Notes under the pieces: generated by a model | Databases searched by the model: none | What the model saw: the letters and a program-made list of their open reading frames with translations, nothing else | What the model was told of the DNA's origin: nothing | Position numbers and translations under genes: made by a program | Origin: Clostridia bacterium | GTDB lineage: Bacteria; Bacillota; Clostridia; UBA1381; UBA9506 | Reading direction: 5' to 3' | DNA length: 34,681 bases | NCBI GenBank assembly: GCA_017396465.1 | Contig: JAFQLU010000096.1 | Coordinates: forward strand, 1-34,681 | In this document: positions 34,348 to 34,681 of the stretch, piece after piece | Numbering within the stretch: the first letter of the stretch is position 1 | Layout: each line of letters opens with the position of its first letter

Positions 34348-34681
34348 ATAAAAGAAAATAAACTTATTGAATTATCGAAAGTGTTTGCAGTCGATATTGT
34401 TAATTTATGTACTGATATTAAAGAAAACCGAAAAGGAAATGTCTTGTTAAATCAGTTGTTAAGAAGTGGTACATCAATTGGTGCAAATATTCATGAAGCA
34501 AACTATGCATCCAGCAAAGCTGATTTTATCAATAAGTTTTAGATAGCACTGAAAGAATGCTATGAAAGTGATTATTGGTTAGGATTGTTTAAGGATACAA
34601 AAATGATAACTGAAATAGAATATGCAGATATGTATGATAAATGCAGTAAAATTCGTAAACTTTTAATCGCATCAATAAATA
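34348..34681 (+). pseudogene. Four-helix-bundle (S23/IVP-type) protein gene, decayed and cut by the window edge
   Basis: The frame from 34348 reads IKENKLIELSKVFAVDIVNL, then LLRSGTSIGANIHEANYASSKADF, INKF, TAG (34540-34542), IALKECYESDYWLGLF and on to the edge. The SGTSIGANIHEA...SKADF...IALKEC sequence is the signature of four-helix-bundle proteins of the S23 / 23S rRNA intervening-sequence type, related in fold to Avd of diversity-generating retroelements. The expected start codon is ATA (34348-34350) rather than ATG, with GGAG seven bases upstream, and the in-frame TAG replaces a position where Gln (CAG) fits. So both initiation and continuity are damaged. It is clearly AT-richer than the rest of the window, which fits acquisition from elsewhere. 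No rRNA gene is nearby. Confidence 0.8.

Overview
The window looks like a chromosomal segment from an uncultured, spore-forming Clostridia-type Firmicute. The evidence is a cotJABC spore-coat operon, a giant surface protein ending in S-layer homology (SLH) repeats, strong AGGAGG-type ribosome binding sites, and tightly packed co-directional genes. No rRNA, tRNA, CRISPR array, insertion sequence or prophage was seen. Species cannot be named from sequence alone.

Layout. (1) 69-482 is a single-domain EamA permease. (2) 570-7291 is a compact operon: a MATE transporter broken by a one-base frameshift, D-aminoacyl-tRNA deacylase, a second MATE transporter, a Cys-rich membrane protein, a Sir2 deacylase, a short peptide deformylase, a cytidine deaminase, and a fused alkyltransferase-like/nitrilase protein. 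Many of these genes overlap by ATGA. The operon ends in a hairpin terminator at 7333-7375. (3) 7407-8169 is a TetR-type regulator gene with a sigma-A promoter whose -10 box lies in a 28-bp perfect palindrome. The gene has an in-frame TAG near its start. (4) 8190-21608 holds two giant exported proteins (2367 and 2099 aa), followed by a strong terminator. (5) 21701-31108 is a probable operon with its own promoter and terminator: GtrA-like, a membrane protein of unknown function, an acyltransferase-like membrane protein, a 1081-aa glycosidase-like protein, a PsiE-like membrane protein and a GH38 alpha-mannosidase. This suggests handling of a mannose-containing glycan. (6) 31114-32111 (minus strand) is cotJABC, convergent with the mannosidase gene and divergent from a secreted stalk/RCC1-like protein (32236-34113). 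(7) 34147-34322 is an array of short hairpins, directly upstream of a decayed four-helix-bundle (S23/IVP-type) gene that runs off the right edge.

Best leads: the hairpin array plus four-helix-bundle cassette; the 1081-aa GH-like protein beside GH38, which may be an undescribed enzyme family; the alkyltransferase/nitrilase fusion; and the TetR palindrome next to the giant surface-protein genes. There are three lesioned genes: one single-base frameshift and two genes with an in-frame TAG. Both TAGs sit where a CAG Gln codon would fit, but TAG also ends several intact genes here, so stop-codon reassignment is unlikely.
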